Shown: positions 32,572 to 42,772, counted from the stretch's first letter. The stretch is 55,796 nucleotides of DNA from Trinickia sp. Y13 (GCF_029522115.1 NZ_JAKWFK010000024.1:1-55796), one strand, 5' to 3'. Numbers and translations are program-made. The notes: generated by a model not told the origin, from the sequence alone.

Positions 32572-35126
32572 TCGAAGCAATCGCAATTGCCATTGCTGTG
32601 CTCGGTGCGGTTCTGTTGCTCATCCTCTTTGCCCGCATCCGGGCTGTCGATGCCGAGCTGAAGCTCAAGAAGCATCGCGCCAAGGATGCCGGCCTGGCCG
32701 ATCTGCTCAATTACGCCGCCGTGGTCGATGACGGCGTGATCGTGGGCAAGAACGGCTCCTTTATGGCCGCCTGGCTGTACAAGGGGGATGACAACGCCAG
32801 CAGCACCGAGGAACAGCGGGAAATGGTGTCGTTCCGCATCAACCAGGCCCTGGCGGGCCTGGGGAACGGCTGGATGGTGCATGTCGATGCTGTGCGTCGG
32901 CCTGCGCCGAACTACTCGGAGCGGGGCGTGTCATCGTTCCCCGACTCCGTTTCCTTCGCCATTGACGAGGAACGCCGGCGCTTGTTCGAGGGCCTGGGCG
33001 CGATGTTCGAGGGCTACTTTGTCCTGACCGTCACGTGGTTCCCGCCAGTGCTGGCCCAGCGCAAGTTTGTCGAACTCATGTTCGATGACGATGCGGTGGC
33101 TCCCGACCATACGGCGCGCACTACGGGCCTGATTGCGCAGTTCAAGCGCGAGATCACCAGCCTGGAATCGCGCCTGTCCTCGGCGGTCAAGATGACGCGC
33201 CTGCGCGGCCAAAAAGTCGTGTCGGAAGAGGGCAGGGAAGTCACGCACGATGACTTCCTGAGCTGGTTGCAGTTCTGCGTGACGGGCCTCCATCACCCGG
33301 TCATGCTGCCCAGCAATCCGATGTACCTCGATGCGGTAATCGGCGGGCAAGAGCTGTGGGGCGGCGTCGTGCCCAAGATCGGGCGCAAGTTCATCCAGGT
33401 GGTCGCCATCGAAGGCTTCCCCTTGGAGTCAACGCCTGGGGTGCTCTCGGCCCTGGCCGAGCTGCCCAGCGAATACCGCTGGTCGAGCCGCTTCATCTTC
33501 ATGGATCAGCACGAGTCCTTGAAGCACCTGGACAAGTTCCGCAAGAAGTGGAAGCAGAAGATTCGCGGCTTCTTCGATCAGGTGTTCAACACGAATACCG
33601 GCTCGATCAACCAGGACGCGGCCGCGATGGTCGGCGACGCCGAGGCGGCCATCGCCGAGGTCAACAGCGGCTTGGTGGCGGCCGGCTACTACACCAGCGT
33701 GGTCGTGCTGATGGACGAGGATCGGGAGCGCCTGGCGGCCTCCGCGCTCCTGGTCGAGAAGGCCGTCAACCGCCTGGCCTTCGCGGCCCGTATCGAGACG
33801 ATCAACACGCTCGATGCGTACCTGGGCAGCTTGCCCGGCCACGGCGTCGAGAACGTGCGCCGGCCGCTCATCAACACGATGAACCTGGCCGACCTGCTGC
33901 CGACAAGCTCGATCTGGACGGGCAGCGCCACGGCTCCGTGCCCGATGTACCCGCCGCTGTCGCCGGCGCTCATGCACTGCGTGACGGTGGGCGCTACGCC
34001 GTTCCGCCTGAACCTGCACGTGCGCGACCTGGGCCACACCTTCATGTTCGGCCCGACCGGCGCAGGCAAATCGACGCACCTGGGCATCATCGCCGCGCAG
34101 CTCCGTCGCTACGCCGGCATGTCGATCTACGCCTTCGACAAGGGCATGTCGATGTACCCACTCGCGGCCGGCATCCGCGCGGCCACGAAGGGCAAGAGCG
34201 GCCTGCATTTCACGGTGGCCGCCGACGATGACCGCCTGGCGTTCTGCCCGCTCCAGTTCCTCGAAACGAAGGGGGATAGGGCCTGGGCGATGGAGTGGAT
34301 CGACACCATCCTGGCGTTGAACGGCGTCAACACCACGCCGGCGCAGCGCAACGAGATCGGCAACGCGATCATGAGCATGCACGCCAGCGGCGCGCGCACG
34401 CTCTCCGAGTTCTCGGTGACGATTCAGGACGAGGCGATCCGCGAGGCCATCAAGCAGTACACGGTGGACGGCTCGATGGGCCACCTGCTCGACGCCGAAG
34501 AGGACGGCCTGTCGCTGTCCGACTTCACGGTGTTCGAGATCGAAGAGCTGATGAACCTGGGCGAGAAGTTCGCGCTGCCGGTGCTGCTCTACCTGTTCCG
34601 CCGCATCGAGCGCGCACTGAAAGGCCAGCCCTCCGTCATCATCCTGGACGAAGCCTGGTTGATGCTGGGCCACCCCGCGTTCCGCGCCAAGATCAGGGAA
34701 TGGCTCAAGGTGCTGCGCAAGGCCAACTGCCTTGTGCTGATGGCGACGCAAAGCCTCTCCGACGCGGCCAACTCGGGCATCTTGGACGTGATCGTGGAAT
34801 CGACCGCGACCAAGATTTTCCTGCCCAACGTCTACGCCAGGGATGAGGACACATCGGCGCTCTATCGCCGTATGGGCCTCAACGCGCGTCAGATCGAAAT
34901 CCTGGCGACTGCCATTCCGAAGCGTCAGTACTACTACGTCTCGGAGAACGGCCGCCGTCTCTATGACCTTGCCCTGGGGCCGATGGCCCTGGCCTTCGTC
35001 GGTGCGTCCGACAAGGAATCGGTCGCCACCATCAAGAGCCTCGAAGCCAAGTTCGGCCACGAATGGGTGCATGAGTGGCTGGCCGGCCGTGGGCTGAATC
35101 TCAACGACTACCTGGAGGCCGCATGA
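32568..35126 (+). CDS. trbE: TrbE, VirB4-type ATPase
   Basis: An 852-residue secretion ATPase that energises pilus assembly and DNA transfer. N-terminal hydrophobic segment (residues 3-22), Walker A FGPTGAGKSTH near residue 493, Walker B SVIILDEAWLMLGHPAF near 685-700. Complete. It overlaps trbD and trbF. Confidence 0.96.
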   Translation: MIEAIAIAIAVLGAVLLLILFARIRAVDAELKLKKHRAKDAGLADLLNYAAVVDDGVIVGKNGSFMAAWLYKGDDNASSTEEQREMVSFRINQALAGLGNGWMVHVDAVRRPAPNYSERGVSSFPDSVSFAIDEERRRLFEGLGAMFEGYFVLTVTWFPPVLAQRKFVELMFDDDAVAPDHTARTTGLIAQFKREITSLESRLSSAVKMTRLRGQKVVSEEGREVTHDDFLSWLQFCVTGLHHPVMLPSNPMYLDAVIGGQELWGGVVPKIGRKFIQVVAIEGFPLESTPGVLSALAELPSEYRWSSRFIFMDQHESLKHLDKFRKKWKQKIRGFFDQVFNTNTGSINQDAAAMVGDAEAAIAEVNSGLVAAGYYTSVVVLMDEDRERLAASALLVEKAVNRLAFAARIETINTLDAYLGSLPGHGVENVRRPLINTMNLADLLPTSSIWTGSATAPCPMYPPLSPALMHCVTVGATPFRLNLHVRDLGHTFMFGPTGAGKSTHLGIIAAQLRRYAGMSIYAFDKGMSMYPLAAGIRAATKGKSGLHFTVAADDDRLAFCPLQFLETKGDRAWAMEWIDTILALNGVNTTPAQRNEIGNAIMSMHASGARTLSEFSVTIQDEAIREAIKQYTVDGSMGHLLDAEEDGLSLSDFTVFEIEELMNLGEKFALPVLLYLFRRIERALKGQPSVIILDEAWLMLGHPAFRAKIREWLKVLRKANCLVLMATQSLSDAANSGILDVIVESTATKIFLPNVYARDEDTSALYRRMGLNARQIEILATAIPKRQYYYVSENGRRLYDLALGPMALAFVGASDKESVATIKSLEAKFGHEWVHEWLAGRGLNLNDYLEAA

Positions 35127-35905
35127 GCATCGCCGACACCCTCAAGGGCTTGATCTTCAAGAAGCCCGCCAACTCCGCCGAGCCGCGCGATCCGCGCCGC
35201 TCGAAGGAACCGCTCGCCGGCGGCCGCCGTGCGGGCGAGGCCGAGAACCCCTACCTGGCCGCGCGCCGCACCTGGAACGATCACGTGGGCGGCGTCGTCT
35301 CGCAGCGCCAAACCTGGCAGGTGATCGGCATCCTGTCGCTGTTGATCGCGCTGGCCGGCGTGGGTGGCGTGATCCACATCGGCAGCCAGTCGAAGTTCAT
35401 CCCCTACGTGGTCGAGGTGGACAAGCTGGGCCAGACGGTGGCCGCCGGCCCGGTGCAGGCCGCAGGGAAGGCCGATCCGCGTGTCATCCACGCCGCCGTT
35501 GCGGACTGGATGAGCTGCGCGCGCATGGTGTCGCCTGACGTGGCCTTGCAGCGCAAGTGCGTGTTCAAGGCGTACTCGATGCTCGCCCCCAACGATCCGG
35601 CGACGCCAAAGATGAACGAGTGGTTGAACGGCACGCCCGATTCCAGCCCGTTCAAGCGCGCCGAGAAGGAAATGGTCAGCGTCGAGATCAAGACCGTCAT
35701 CCCGCAAACGCCCGACACCTGGCAAGTCGAGTGGGTGGAAACCACGCGCGACCGCCAAGGCACGCTGAAAGGTCAGCCCGTCACCTGGCGCGCGCTCGTG
35801 ACTACCTACATCGCCGAGGTCACGCCCAACACCACCGATGAGCAACTGCGGAACAACCCGTTGAGCATCTACGTGCGTGATTACTCCTGGTCCCGCATCC
35901 AATGA
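35123..35905 (+). CDS. trbF: TrbF, VirB8-like protein
   Basis: A 260-residue bitopic inner-membrane protein. Cytoplasmic N-terminus, one membrane helix (about 67-87, WQVIGILSLLIALAGVGGVI), and a periplasmic domain ending in SIYVRDYSWSRIQ. ATG 35123 overlaps the trbE stop by ATGA. Confidence 0.94.
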   Translation: MSIADTLKGLIFKKPANSAEPRDPRRSKEPLAGGRRAGEAENPYLAARRTWNDHVGGVVSQRQTWQVIGILSLLIALAGVGGVIHIGSQSKFIPYVVEVDKLGQTVAAGPVQAAGKADPRVIHAAVADWMSCARMVSPDVALQRKCVFKAYSMLAPNDPATPKMNEWLNGTPDSSPFKRAEKEMVSVEIKTVIPQTPDTWQVEWVETTRDRQGTLKGQPVTWRALVTTYIAEVTPNTTDEQLRNNPLSIYVRDYSWSRIQ

Positions 35906-35922
35906 ATTCGAGGTCATCCACC

Positions 35923-36822
35923 ATGAAGAAAACCCTCTCCGCTTTGATCGTGGGCGCTGCTGTGGCGGTGCCCTCCCTGGCTCTGGCCGCCCCTGGCGAC
36001 GACATTGCCGACAAGTATTTCAACAAGACCAACCCGACGCTGACCGCTCAAGAGCGCGCGGCGCTCGCCATCGCCAAACGGTGGGAAGCGGGGTCGGCGA
36101 CCGGCATCAAGCCGGTGGCCGGCTCGGGCGGTGCCATCAAGTTCGTGTACGGCGCGCAGCAGCCGAGCATCGTTTGCGCGGTGCTCCAGGTGTGCGACGT
36201 GGCCTTGCAGCCCGGCGAACAAGTGAACTCGATCAACCTGGGCGACACGGCCAGGTGGACGGTGGAACCGGCCATCACCGGCAGCGGCGCGACCGAGGTT
36301 CAGCACCTCATCATCAAGCCGATGGACGTGGGCCTCGAAACCAGCCTGGTTGTGACCACGAACCGCCGCAGCTACCACTTCCGCCTGCGCTCGCATCGCA
36401 CCGAGTACATGCCGCAAGTCTCGTTCACGTACCCCGAGGAAGCGCAAGCCAAGTGGGACGCGATCCAGCGCCGCGAGAAGCAGGAACGCACCGACAACAC
36501 CCTGCCGGCGACGGGCGAGTACCTGGGCGATCTCTCGTTCGACTATGAGCTGTCCGGGTCGGCGAGCTGGAAGCCTGTGCGCGTCTACAACGATGGCCGC
36601 AAGACCATCATCGAAATGCCCGGCACGATGCAGCAGACCGAAGCGCCGACGCTCCTGGTCGTGCGCAAAGAGGGCGGCTTGTTCACCGACGACGAAACGG
36701 TGCTGGTCAATTACCGCGTGCAGGGCAATCGCTACATCGTGGACACGGTGTTTGACCGCGCGATCCTGATTGCCGGTGTTGGCAGTAGCCAAGACCGCGT
36801 GACCATCAGCCGGAGGAAGTGA
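35923..36822 (+). CDS. trbG: TrbG, VirB9-like protein
   Basis: A 299-residue periplasmic/outer-membrane complex component with a signal peptide (MKKTLSALIVGAAVAVPSLA, cleavage near AAP) and C-terminal beta-rich domain. ATG 35923 follows GAGGT; a Met at 35902 is possible but would spoil the signal peptide. Confidence 0.93.
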   Translation: MKKTLSALIVGAAVAVPSLALAAPGDDIADKYFNKTNPTLTAQERAALAIAKRWEAGSATGIKPVAGSGGAIKFVYGAQQPSIVCAVLQVCDVALQPGEQVNSINLGDTARWTVEPAITGSGATEVQHLIIKPMDVGLETSLVVTTNRRSYHFRLRSHRTEYMPQVSFTYPEEAQAKWDAIQRREKQERTDNTLPATGEYLGDLSFDYELSGSASWKPVRVYNDGRKTIIEMPGTMQQTEAPTLLVVRKEGGLFTDDETVLVNYRVQGNRYIVDTVFDRAILIAGVGSSQDRVTISRRK

Positions 36823-36824
36823 CC

Positions 36825-37313
36825 ATGCGCAAGATCGTCTCTCTCGCGCTGCTCGCCCTCGCCCTGGGCCTCGGCGGCTGCGCAACCACCAGCCAGTACG
36901 GCAACTTCGTCCAGTCGGCCGCGCTCGATCAGCAGAAGCTCGCCACCGACGCGGTGCAGCAGCTCGCCACGCTGTACGCGCCGGCGCGCACGCGCCTGGA
37001 GCTGCAACAGCCGACGCCCGATCCGTTCGGCCAGGCGCTCGTCAAGTCGCTGCGCGACAAGGGCTATGCCCTCCTGGAGTACGCCCCGGCCGGCGCTTCC
37101 ACGCAGGCCCCGGCCTCGGCGGCATCGCAGGCGAGCGCACCGGCCACCACGGCCGCGTCGGGCGGCCTGCCGTTGCGCTACGTGCTCGACCAGGCTGGCG
37201 ACTCGAACCTGTACCGCCTGACCTTGATGGTCGGCAATCAATCCATCACCCGCCCTTACCTGGCGCAAAACGGCACGTTCGCGCCGGCCGGGTACTGGGT
37301 GCGCAAGGAGTGA
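36825..37313 (+). CDS. trbH: TrbH, VirB7-like lipoprotein
   Basis: A 162-residue lipoprotein with lipobox LGLGGC (lipidated Cys near residue 20). It should anchor TrbG to the outer membrane. The start at 36825 follows GGAGG. Confidence 0.92.
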   Translation: MRKIVSLALLALALGLGGCATTSQYGNFVQSAALDQQKLATDAVQQLATLYAPARTRLELQQPTPDPFGQALVKSLRDKGYALLEYAPAGASTQAPASAASQASAPATTAASGGLPLRYVLDQAGDSNLYRLTLMVGNQSITRPYLAQNGTFAPAGYWVRKE

Positions 37314-37317
37314 CGCC

Positions 37318-38739
37318 ATGACAGAAAACGCCGATCAGATGGCACCTGACGCTTCGCCTGGCGAAGTGTCCAAGAAGGCGGGCGTCCGTCGCGTCAACAA
37401 CATGCCCATGTACATCCTCGGCGGCGTCCTGCTGTCGTTCGTGCTGGTCATGGCCCTGGTCGCGGCGGATCGCGCGGCCAAGCAGAACGCGCCGGCGGAC
37501 GGCCCCAAGGAGAAGGCCGGCAACACGTCGATGTTCGCCAAGGAGATCGCAGGCGACAAGACCGGCGGCTTGATCGAGCCGGCAAGCCCGCTCAAGGTGC
37601 CCGACATGCCGACCGGCCCGGCGTCGGCTCCGCTGGAGATCGCGCGGCCGTCCAACCCGGACGCGCCGCCGGCCCCGCCGGCCAACCCCGGCAACCCGGG
37701 CCAGCCGGTGAACGACGACGAGGCCCAGCGCATCCGCATGGCGAAGATGCAGATGTTCGGCGAAGCCGTGAAGGCCAAGACCACCGTGCGCGTGGATGCC
37801 CCGCGTAGCAACGGCTCCGCGCCGGGTGGCCCGAGCACCTACACCGGCACGCCGCAGACGCGCGATGAAATGCTGAACCGCATCGCAGCGGTGCAGCAGC
37901 AAATCGACGCGCAGCGCAGCAACGATCCGACCGCCGCCTATCAAGCACGCCTGGCGCAGATTCGCGGCATGGGCGTCGGTGGTGGCGGCGCGGCTCCGGC
38001 CGCCGGCGGCATGGGCGCGGGCGGTGCGCCGCAGCTCCTGCAAACCTCGACCAGCGGCGGCGGGCGCAACAGCATGGCGCAGTTCGGCCAAGGTGGGCAG
38101 GGCGACCGCTGGAAGCTGGATTCGCAGCCGGAAGCGCCGCGCACACCGTTCGAGCTGCGCGCGGGCTTCGTCGTGCCGGCCACGCTCATTTCGGGCATCA
38201 ACTCCGATCTGCCGGGCCAAATCATGGCCCAGGTCGCGCAGGACGTGTACGACACACCGACCGGCAAGCACCTGTTGATCCCGCAGGGATCGCGCCTCGT
38301 CGGCTCGTATTCGAGCGACGTGGCCTACGGCCAAGCGCGCGTGCTGGTTGCGTGGCAACGCATCGTGTTCCCCGATGGCAAGGCGATGGACATTGGCGCG
38401 ATGCCAGGCGCGGACAGCGCGGGATACGCGGGCTTCCACGACCAGGTGAACAACCACTATGTGCGCCTGTTCGGCTCGGCCTTCCTCATGTCCGGCGTGA
38501 CAGCAGGCATCACCTACAGCCAACGCCAGAACCAGGCCACAAACACCTATGGCGCACCGAGCGCCAGCAGTGCCCTAAGCGAAGCCCTCGGCCAGCAGCT
38601 CGGCCAGGTTACGGCGCAACTCATCGCCAAGAACCTGAGCATTTCGCCGACGCTGGAAATTCGGCCGGGGTATCGCTTCAACGTCGTGGTCACGAAGGAC
38701 ATGACGTTTTCCAAGCCGTACCGTTCCTTCGATTACTAA
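37318..38739 (+). CDS. trbI: TrbI, VirB10-like protein
   Basis: A 473-residue scaffold spanning both membranes. Single N-terminal membrane helix (about 28-50), a Pro/Gly-rich stalk (residues 95-135 and 220-245) and the C-terminal TrbI domain (RAGFVVPATLISGINSDLPG, TPTGKHLLIPQGSRLVGSYS). Confidence 0.95.
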   Translation: MTENADQMAPDASPGEVSKKAGVRRVNNMPMYILGGVLLSFVLVMALVAADRAAKQNAPADGPKEKAGNTSMFAKEIAGDKTGGLIEPASPLKVPDMPTGPASAPLEIARPSNPDAPPAPPANPGNPGQPVNDDEAQRIRMAKMQMFGEAVKAKTTVRVDAPRSNGSAPGGPSTYTGTPQTRDEMLNRIAAVQQQIDAQRSNDPTAAYQARLAQIRGMGVGGGGAAPAAGGMGAGGAPQLLQTSTSGGGRNSMAQFGQGGQGDRWKLDSQPEAPRTPFELRAGFVVPATLISGINSDLPGQIMAQVAQDVYDTPTGKHLLIPQGSRLVGSYSSDVAYGQARVLVAWQRIVFPDGKAMDIGAMPGADSAGYAGFHDQVNNHYVRLFGSAFLMSGVTAGITYSQRQNQATNTYGAPSASSALSEALGQQLGQVTAQLIAKNLSISPTLEIRPGYRFNVVVTKDMTFSKPYRSFDY

Positions 38740-38759
38740 CGCCATAGGAGAAAAGCACC

Positions 38760-39524
38760 ATGAAGCCGAAGTTTTTAGCCGCTAAATTGGCCCTCGTCAT
38801 TGCTGTTTCGAGCACGCTGGCGGTCACACCTGTGCAGGCTGGCATCCCCGTCATCGACGGCACCAACCTGTCGCAGAACATCATGACGGCCATCGAATCG
38901 GTGGCCCAGACGCTCAAGCAAATTGAGCAGTACAGCACCCAGCTCCAGCAGTATCAAAACCAACTCCAGAACACGATGGCCCCGGCCGCGTATATCTGGG
39001 ATCAGGCGCAATCGACCATCAACGGGTTGATGAACGCGGTCAACACGCTGGATTACTACAAGACCCAACTCGGCAGCCTGGACAGCTACATCGGCAAGTT
39101 CCAGGACGTGAACTACTACAAGAACTCGCCGTGCTTTACGGCGGCAGGGTGCTCCGACGCGGAACGCGCAGCACTTCGGAATGTGGCCCAGCTCGCGAGC
39201 GAGTCGCAGAAGAAGGCCAACGATGCCTTGTTCAAGGGCCTCGATAGGCAGCAAACGAATCTCACGGCCGATGCAGCGACGTTGCAGCGTCTTCAATCGG
39301 CAGCGCAGGGCGCGCAGGGCCAAATGCAGGCCATCGGCTACGCCAACCAGCTCGCCAGCCAGCAGGCCAACCAGCTCTTGCAGATTCGTGGCCTGCTGAT
39401 CGCGCAGCAGAACGCGATGGCAACCAAGATGCAGGCCGACGCCGACAAGGAAGCCCAGCAGGCGGCAGCGGCCGCACAACTGCGCCAGGGCAGCTACCGG
39501 GCCAGCCCGGCGCGCACCTGGTAA
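38760..39524 (+). CDS. trbJ: TrbJ, VirB5-like protein
   Basis: A 254-residue exported protein with signal peptide (cleavage after VQAG region) and Gln-rich helical body. A perfect KorB operator lies within codons 5-9, inside the signal-peptide coding part. Probably a minor pilus-tip component needed for mating. Confidence 0.93.
   Translation: MKPKFLAAKLALVIAVSSTLAVTPVQAGIPVIDGTNLSQNIMTAIESVAQTLKQIEQYSTQLQQYQNQLQNTMAPAAYIWDQAQSTINGLMNAVNTLDYYKTQLGSLDSYIGKFQDVNYYKNSPCFTAAGCSDAERAALRNVAQLASESQKKANDALFKGLDRQQTNLTADAATLQRLQSAAQGAQGQMQAIGYANQLASQQANQLLQIRGLLIAQQNAMATKMQADADKEAQQAAAAAQLRQGSYRASPARTW
38774..38786. promoter_or_regulatory. KorB operator (OB) inside trbJ
   Basis: Perfect TTTAGCCGCTAAA in the 5' coding sequence of trbJ, in the middle of the trb operon. 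Confidence 0.92.
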
Positions 39525-39533
39525 GGGGGATTC

Positions 39534-39761
39534 ATGAAAGCAATCAAGGCTCTGTCCTTGGCCTCGGCCGCCCTCGTGGCGGCCTTGGTCGCCGGCTGCG
39601 ACAACAAGCCGGCCACGGCCCCCATGCCGGAAGTGAACGACGAGAACTGCAAGCCCGAGAACATCGCCAAGATCGAGGACAAGGGCGTCCAGCAGGCTTT
39701 TTCGTCGCTGTGCTTGCGTCGTGGTGGGGATTTCAAGCCCAGCCCGAAACGCGAATGGTGA
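39534..39761 (+). CDS. trbK: TrbK, entry-exclusion lipoprotein
   Basis: A 75-residue lipoprotein with lipobox LVAGC (Cys22) and two further Cys. TrbK in the recipient envelope blocks entry of related IncP plasmids. The start follows AAGGGGG. Confidence 0.93.
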   Translation: MKAIKALSLASAALVAALVAGCDNKPATAPMPEVNDENCKPENIAKIEDKGVQQAFSSLCLRRGGDFKPSPKREW

Positions 39762-39771
39762 GGTGCTGACG

Positions 39772-41490
39772 ATGAGAATGCCAGCCAATCTAAAAACCCT
39801 CGCCCTGCCGCTGTTCGTCTGGCTGGCGTTCTTCGCGGTCGATGCCCACGCGGCCATCGACAACGCCGGCGTGTTCGATAGCGTGCTGGATCGCTACCAG
39901 GCCGCCGCGAGCGGCTGGGCCGGTGTCATCACCACGGCCGCAACCTGGCTCTTCTGGACGCTGGTTGTGATCTCGATGGTCTGGACGTTCGGCATGATGG
40001 CCTTGCGCAAGGCCGACATTGGCGAGTTCTTCGCGGAGTTCGTCCGCTTCACGATCTTTACCGGCTTCTTCTGGTGGGCGCTGACCAACGGCCCTAACTT
40101 CGCCTCGTCCATCTATGCGTCGTTGCGGCAGCTCGCCGGCAACGCGACGGGCCTGGGCAATGCTCTGTCGCCCTCGGGCATCGTGGACGTGGGCTTTGCG
40201 ATCTTCGACAAGGTGATGGATCAGTCCTCGGTGTGGTCGCCGGTGGACAGCATGGCCGGCATCCTCATGGCCGTGGCGATCCTGGTCATCCTGGCCCTGG
40301 TCGGTGTGAATATGCTTCTGCTGCTCGCGTCGGGCTGGGTGCTCGCCTACGGCGGCGTGTTCTTCCTCGGCTTCGGTGGTTCGCGCTGGACTTCCGACAT
40401 GGCGATCAACTACTACAAGGTCGTCCTGGGCGTGGCCGCGCAGCTCTTCGCAATGGTGCTCCTGGTGGGCATCGGCAAGACCTTCCTCGATGACTACTAC
40501 TCGCGCATGAGCGCCGGCATCAGCCTCAAGGAAATGGGCGTGATGCTGATCGTCGTCATCATCCTCTTGGCGTTGGTCAACAAGATTCCGCCGCTCATCG
40601 CCGGGATCATCACCGGCGCGAGCGTGGGCGGTGCCGGCATCGGCCAGTTCGGTGCAGGCGCTGCGTTGGGTGCCGCAGGCATGGCAGCAGCAGCGGCCGC
40701 GACCGGCGGCGCCGCTCTGGCCGCCGGCGCAGCCTCGGCCGCCGGTGGTGCCTCTGCCGTCATGGCCGCCTTCTCGAAGGCCAATGAGAACGTGTCGGCA
40801 GGCACGGACGTTATGTCGGCCTTCTCGGGCGGCGGCAGCTCGGGCGGCGGTGCGGGCGGCGGCGGCGACGCCGGCACCGGCAGCACGCCCTTCGCTCAGG
40901 CTGCGGGCTTTAGCGGCAGCTCCGGCGGTGGCTCTTCGTCGGGTGGCGGCAGCCCCTCGACCGGCAGCAGCTCGGGCAGCTCGAAGGGCGGCGATAAGGG
41001 CGGCGGCAAAGCCGACGCCGGCGGCCAGGGCAGCAGCTCGACGGCCAGCACCGGCAGCAGTGCCGACAAGGCCGCCAAGAACGAACCCAAGCCCGCCGGC
41101 GGGGCAGGGCAAGGGCAGCAGGCCGCACCGGGCAGCACCGGCCCCGGCTTGCTCGCATCGGCCGCATCGGCCCTCGGCACGGCCGGCCGCATCGCCGCCG
41201 ACGCCGGCGCGAACTTGGCGAAGGGAACCGCCGATGTTGCCAAGGCCAAAGCCGCGAGCCTGCGCGAAGCCGCAGCCGAGCGGATCGCCGACACCACTGG
41301 CGGAAAGATCGCCGCCGCGATCAAGGCGCAAGGAAGCGGCACGGCCGAGAACATCGACGTGCCCGACCAGCAGCCCGCGCCGAGCTTCGGCGACAACAGC
41401 CTGGCAGGCGGCCCCGCCGATGCCGATCCCGAGTCCGAAGTAGCTGCGTTCGCCAACCGCGAGCAAGGCCGCGACGGCACAACTGCGTAA
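39772..41490 (+). CDS. trbL: TrbL, VirB6-like membrane protein
   Basis: A 572-residue polytopic inner-membrane protein. Signal-like N-terminus and five or more membrane helices up to about residue 300, then a Gly/Ser/Ala/Lys-rich low-complexity C-terminal half. ATG 39772 is preferred; the frame is open from 39721 but that is trbK overlap. Confidence 0.94.
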   Translation: MRMPANLKTLALPLFVWLAFFAVDAHAAIDNAGVFDSVLDRYQAAASGWAGVITTAATWLFWTLVVISMVWTFGMMALRKADIGEFFAEFVRFTIFTGFFWWALTNGPNFASSIYASLRQLAGNATGLGNALSPSGIVDVGFAIFDKVMDQSSVWSPVDSMAGILMAVAILVILALVGVNMLLLLASGWVLAYGGVFFLGFGGSRWTSDMAINYYKVVLGVAAQLFAMVLLVGIGKTFLDDYYSRMSAGISLKEMGVMLIVVIILLALVNKIPPLIAGIITGASVGGAGIGQFGAGAALGAAGMAAAAAATGGAALAAGAASAAGGASAVMAAFSKANENVSAGTDVMSAFSGGGSSGGGAGGGGDAGTGSTPFAQAAGFSGSSGGGSSSGGGSPSTGSSSGSSKGGDKGGGKADAGGQGSSSTASTGSSADKAAKNEPKPAGGAGQGQQAAPGSTGPGLLASAASALGTAGRIAADAGANLAKGTADVAKAKAASLREAAAERIADTTGGKIAAAIKAQGSGTAENIDVPDQQPAPSFGDNSLAGGPADADPESEVAAFANREQGRDGTTA

Positions 41491-41507
41491 CCAAGGAGAG
41501 TCCAACC

Positions 41508-42095
41508 ATGAAGAAGAAACTGTTTGCCCTGGCCGCCCTCGTGGCAGCCCTCGGATCGACCGCCGGCACGGCCAGCGCGCAAGACGTGCTGACCGGCGAC
41601 ACGCGCCTGGCCTGCGAGGCGATCCTGTGCCTGTCGTCGGGCACGCGCCCGAGCGAATGCACGCCGTCGCTGTCGCGGTACTTCAACATCACGAAGCGCA
41701 AGCTGTCGGACACGATCCGCGCCCGCCTGAACTTCCTCCAGCTTTGCCCGGTGGCGAGCCAGACGCCGGAAATGCAGTCGCTCGTGTCGGCGATCTCGCG
41801 CGGCGCTGGCCGTTGCGACGCGCAGTCGCTGAACTCGACGTTGGTGATGTGGACGGGCGGCTACGACGATGGGCGCACGTACATCAGCAACCAGTTGCCT
41901 GACTACTGCGGGGCCTACACCGGCCACGCCTACACCGACTTCGCCAGCAGCGGCACGCTGCCGCGCTATGTCGGGACGCCAGAGCGGGGCGGGTATTGGG
42001 TCGAAGCGCGCGACTATGACCGCGCCTTGGCCGAGTACAACGAACGCATCCGGCGCGAGGACGAAGAGCGCCGCCGTCAGTCCTGGCTGAACTGA
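41508..42095 (+). CDS. trbM: TrbM, periplasmic Cys-rich protein
   Basis: A 195-residue exported protein (signal peptide ending TASAQD) with six or more Cys in the mature part, probably disulfide-bonded. Part of the trb operon; exact role unknown. Confidence 0.92.
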   Translation: MKKKLFALAALVAALGSTAGTASAQDVLTGDTRLACEAILCLSSGTRPSECTPSLSRYFNITKRKLSDTIRARLNFLQLCPVASQTPEMQSLVSAISRGAGRCDAQSLNSTLVMWTGGYDDGRTYISNQLPDYCGAYTGHAYTDFASSGTLPRYVGTPERGGYWVEARDYDRALAEYNERIRREDEERRRQSWLN

Positions 42096-42108
42096 GGGAG
42101 GGGAGGGC

Positions 42109-42744
42109 ATGCCGTTCTTCGCCGATCTGCCGCCGCAGCTCCAGGAGCGCGTCGTCTGCTCGATCTCGGCCGCCGTCAAGTACGAGGTGCCGGTCAACAT
42201 CGTGTTGGCCGTCGCCGAGAAAGAGGGCGGCAAGCCGGGCCAGTGGGTGCGCAACTCGAATGGCACGCATGACGTTGGCCCGATGCAGTTCAACACCGCG
42301 TACCTGGGCGACCTGGCCCGATACGGCATCACGGCGAACGATGTGGCGGCTGCCGGCTGCTACTCGTTCGACCTGGCCGCCTGGCGGCTGCGGATGCACA
42401 TCCGCAACGACAAGGGCGACCTCTGGACGAAGGCGGCGAACTACCACTCGCGCACGCCGCAGTACAACGCGGTGTACCGGGCCGACTTGATGCGCAAGGC
42501 GTCGAAGTGGGCCGATTGGCTCGAAGCTCGGTTCGTCACGCTTGACGTGACGAAGGCCGGGGCCACGCCCTCGACGCCCAGCCAGCCCGCGACGGTGGCC
42601 CAGCGGGCGACGCCGGCGGCCAGGCCGGCACCAGCACCCCAGCAGGCCGCCCCAGCGGCCGCAGCAGCTCGCAGCGTGTCGGTGGCCGGCTACGTGCCCC
42701 GCACGGTGTCTTTCAACACTTCACGCGAGGGGTCGGCCGAGTAG
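42109..42744 (+). CDS. trbN: TrbN, lytic transglycosylase
   Basis: A 211-residue VirB1-type muramidase. The SLT-like domain (VNIVLAVAEKEGGKPGQWVR with catalytic Glu near residue 38, then GPMQFN) opens peptidoglycan for the channel. C-terminal tail is Ala/Pro-rich. Confidence 0.93.
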   Translation: MPFFADLPPQLQERVVCSISAAVKYEVPVNIVLAVAEKEGGKPGQWVRNSNGTHDVGPMQFNTAYLGDLARYGITANDVAAAGCYSFDLAAWRLRMHIRNDKGDLWTKAANYHSRTPQYNAVYRADLMRKASKWADWLEARFVTLDVTKAGATPSTPSQPATVAQRATPAARPAPAPQQAAPAAAAARSVSVAGYVPRTVSFNTSREGSAE

Positions 42745-42758
42745 GCCGGCTCTTCCGA

Positions 42759-42771
42759 TTTAGCGGCTAAA
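42759..42771. promoter_or_regulatory. KorB operator (OB) before trbO
   Basis: Perfect TTTAGCGGCTAAA ending one base before the trbO ATG. Confidence 0.92.
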
Positions 42772-42772
42772 C

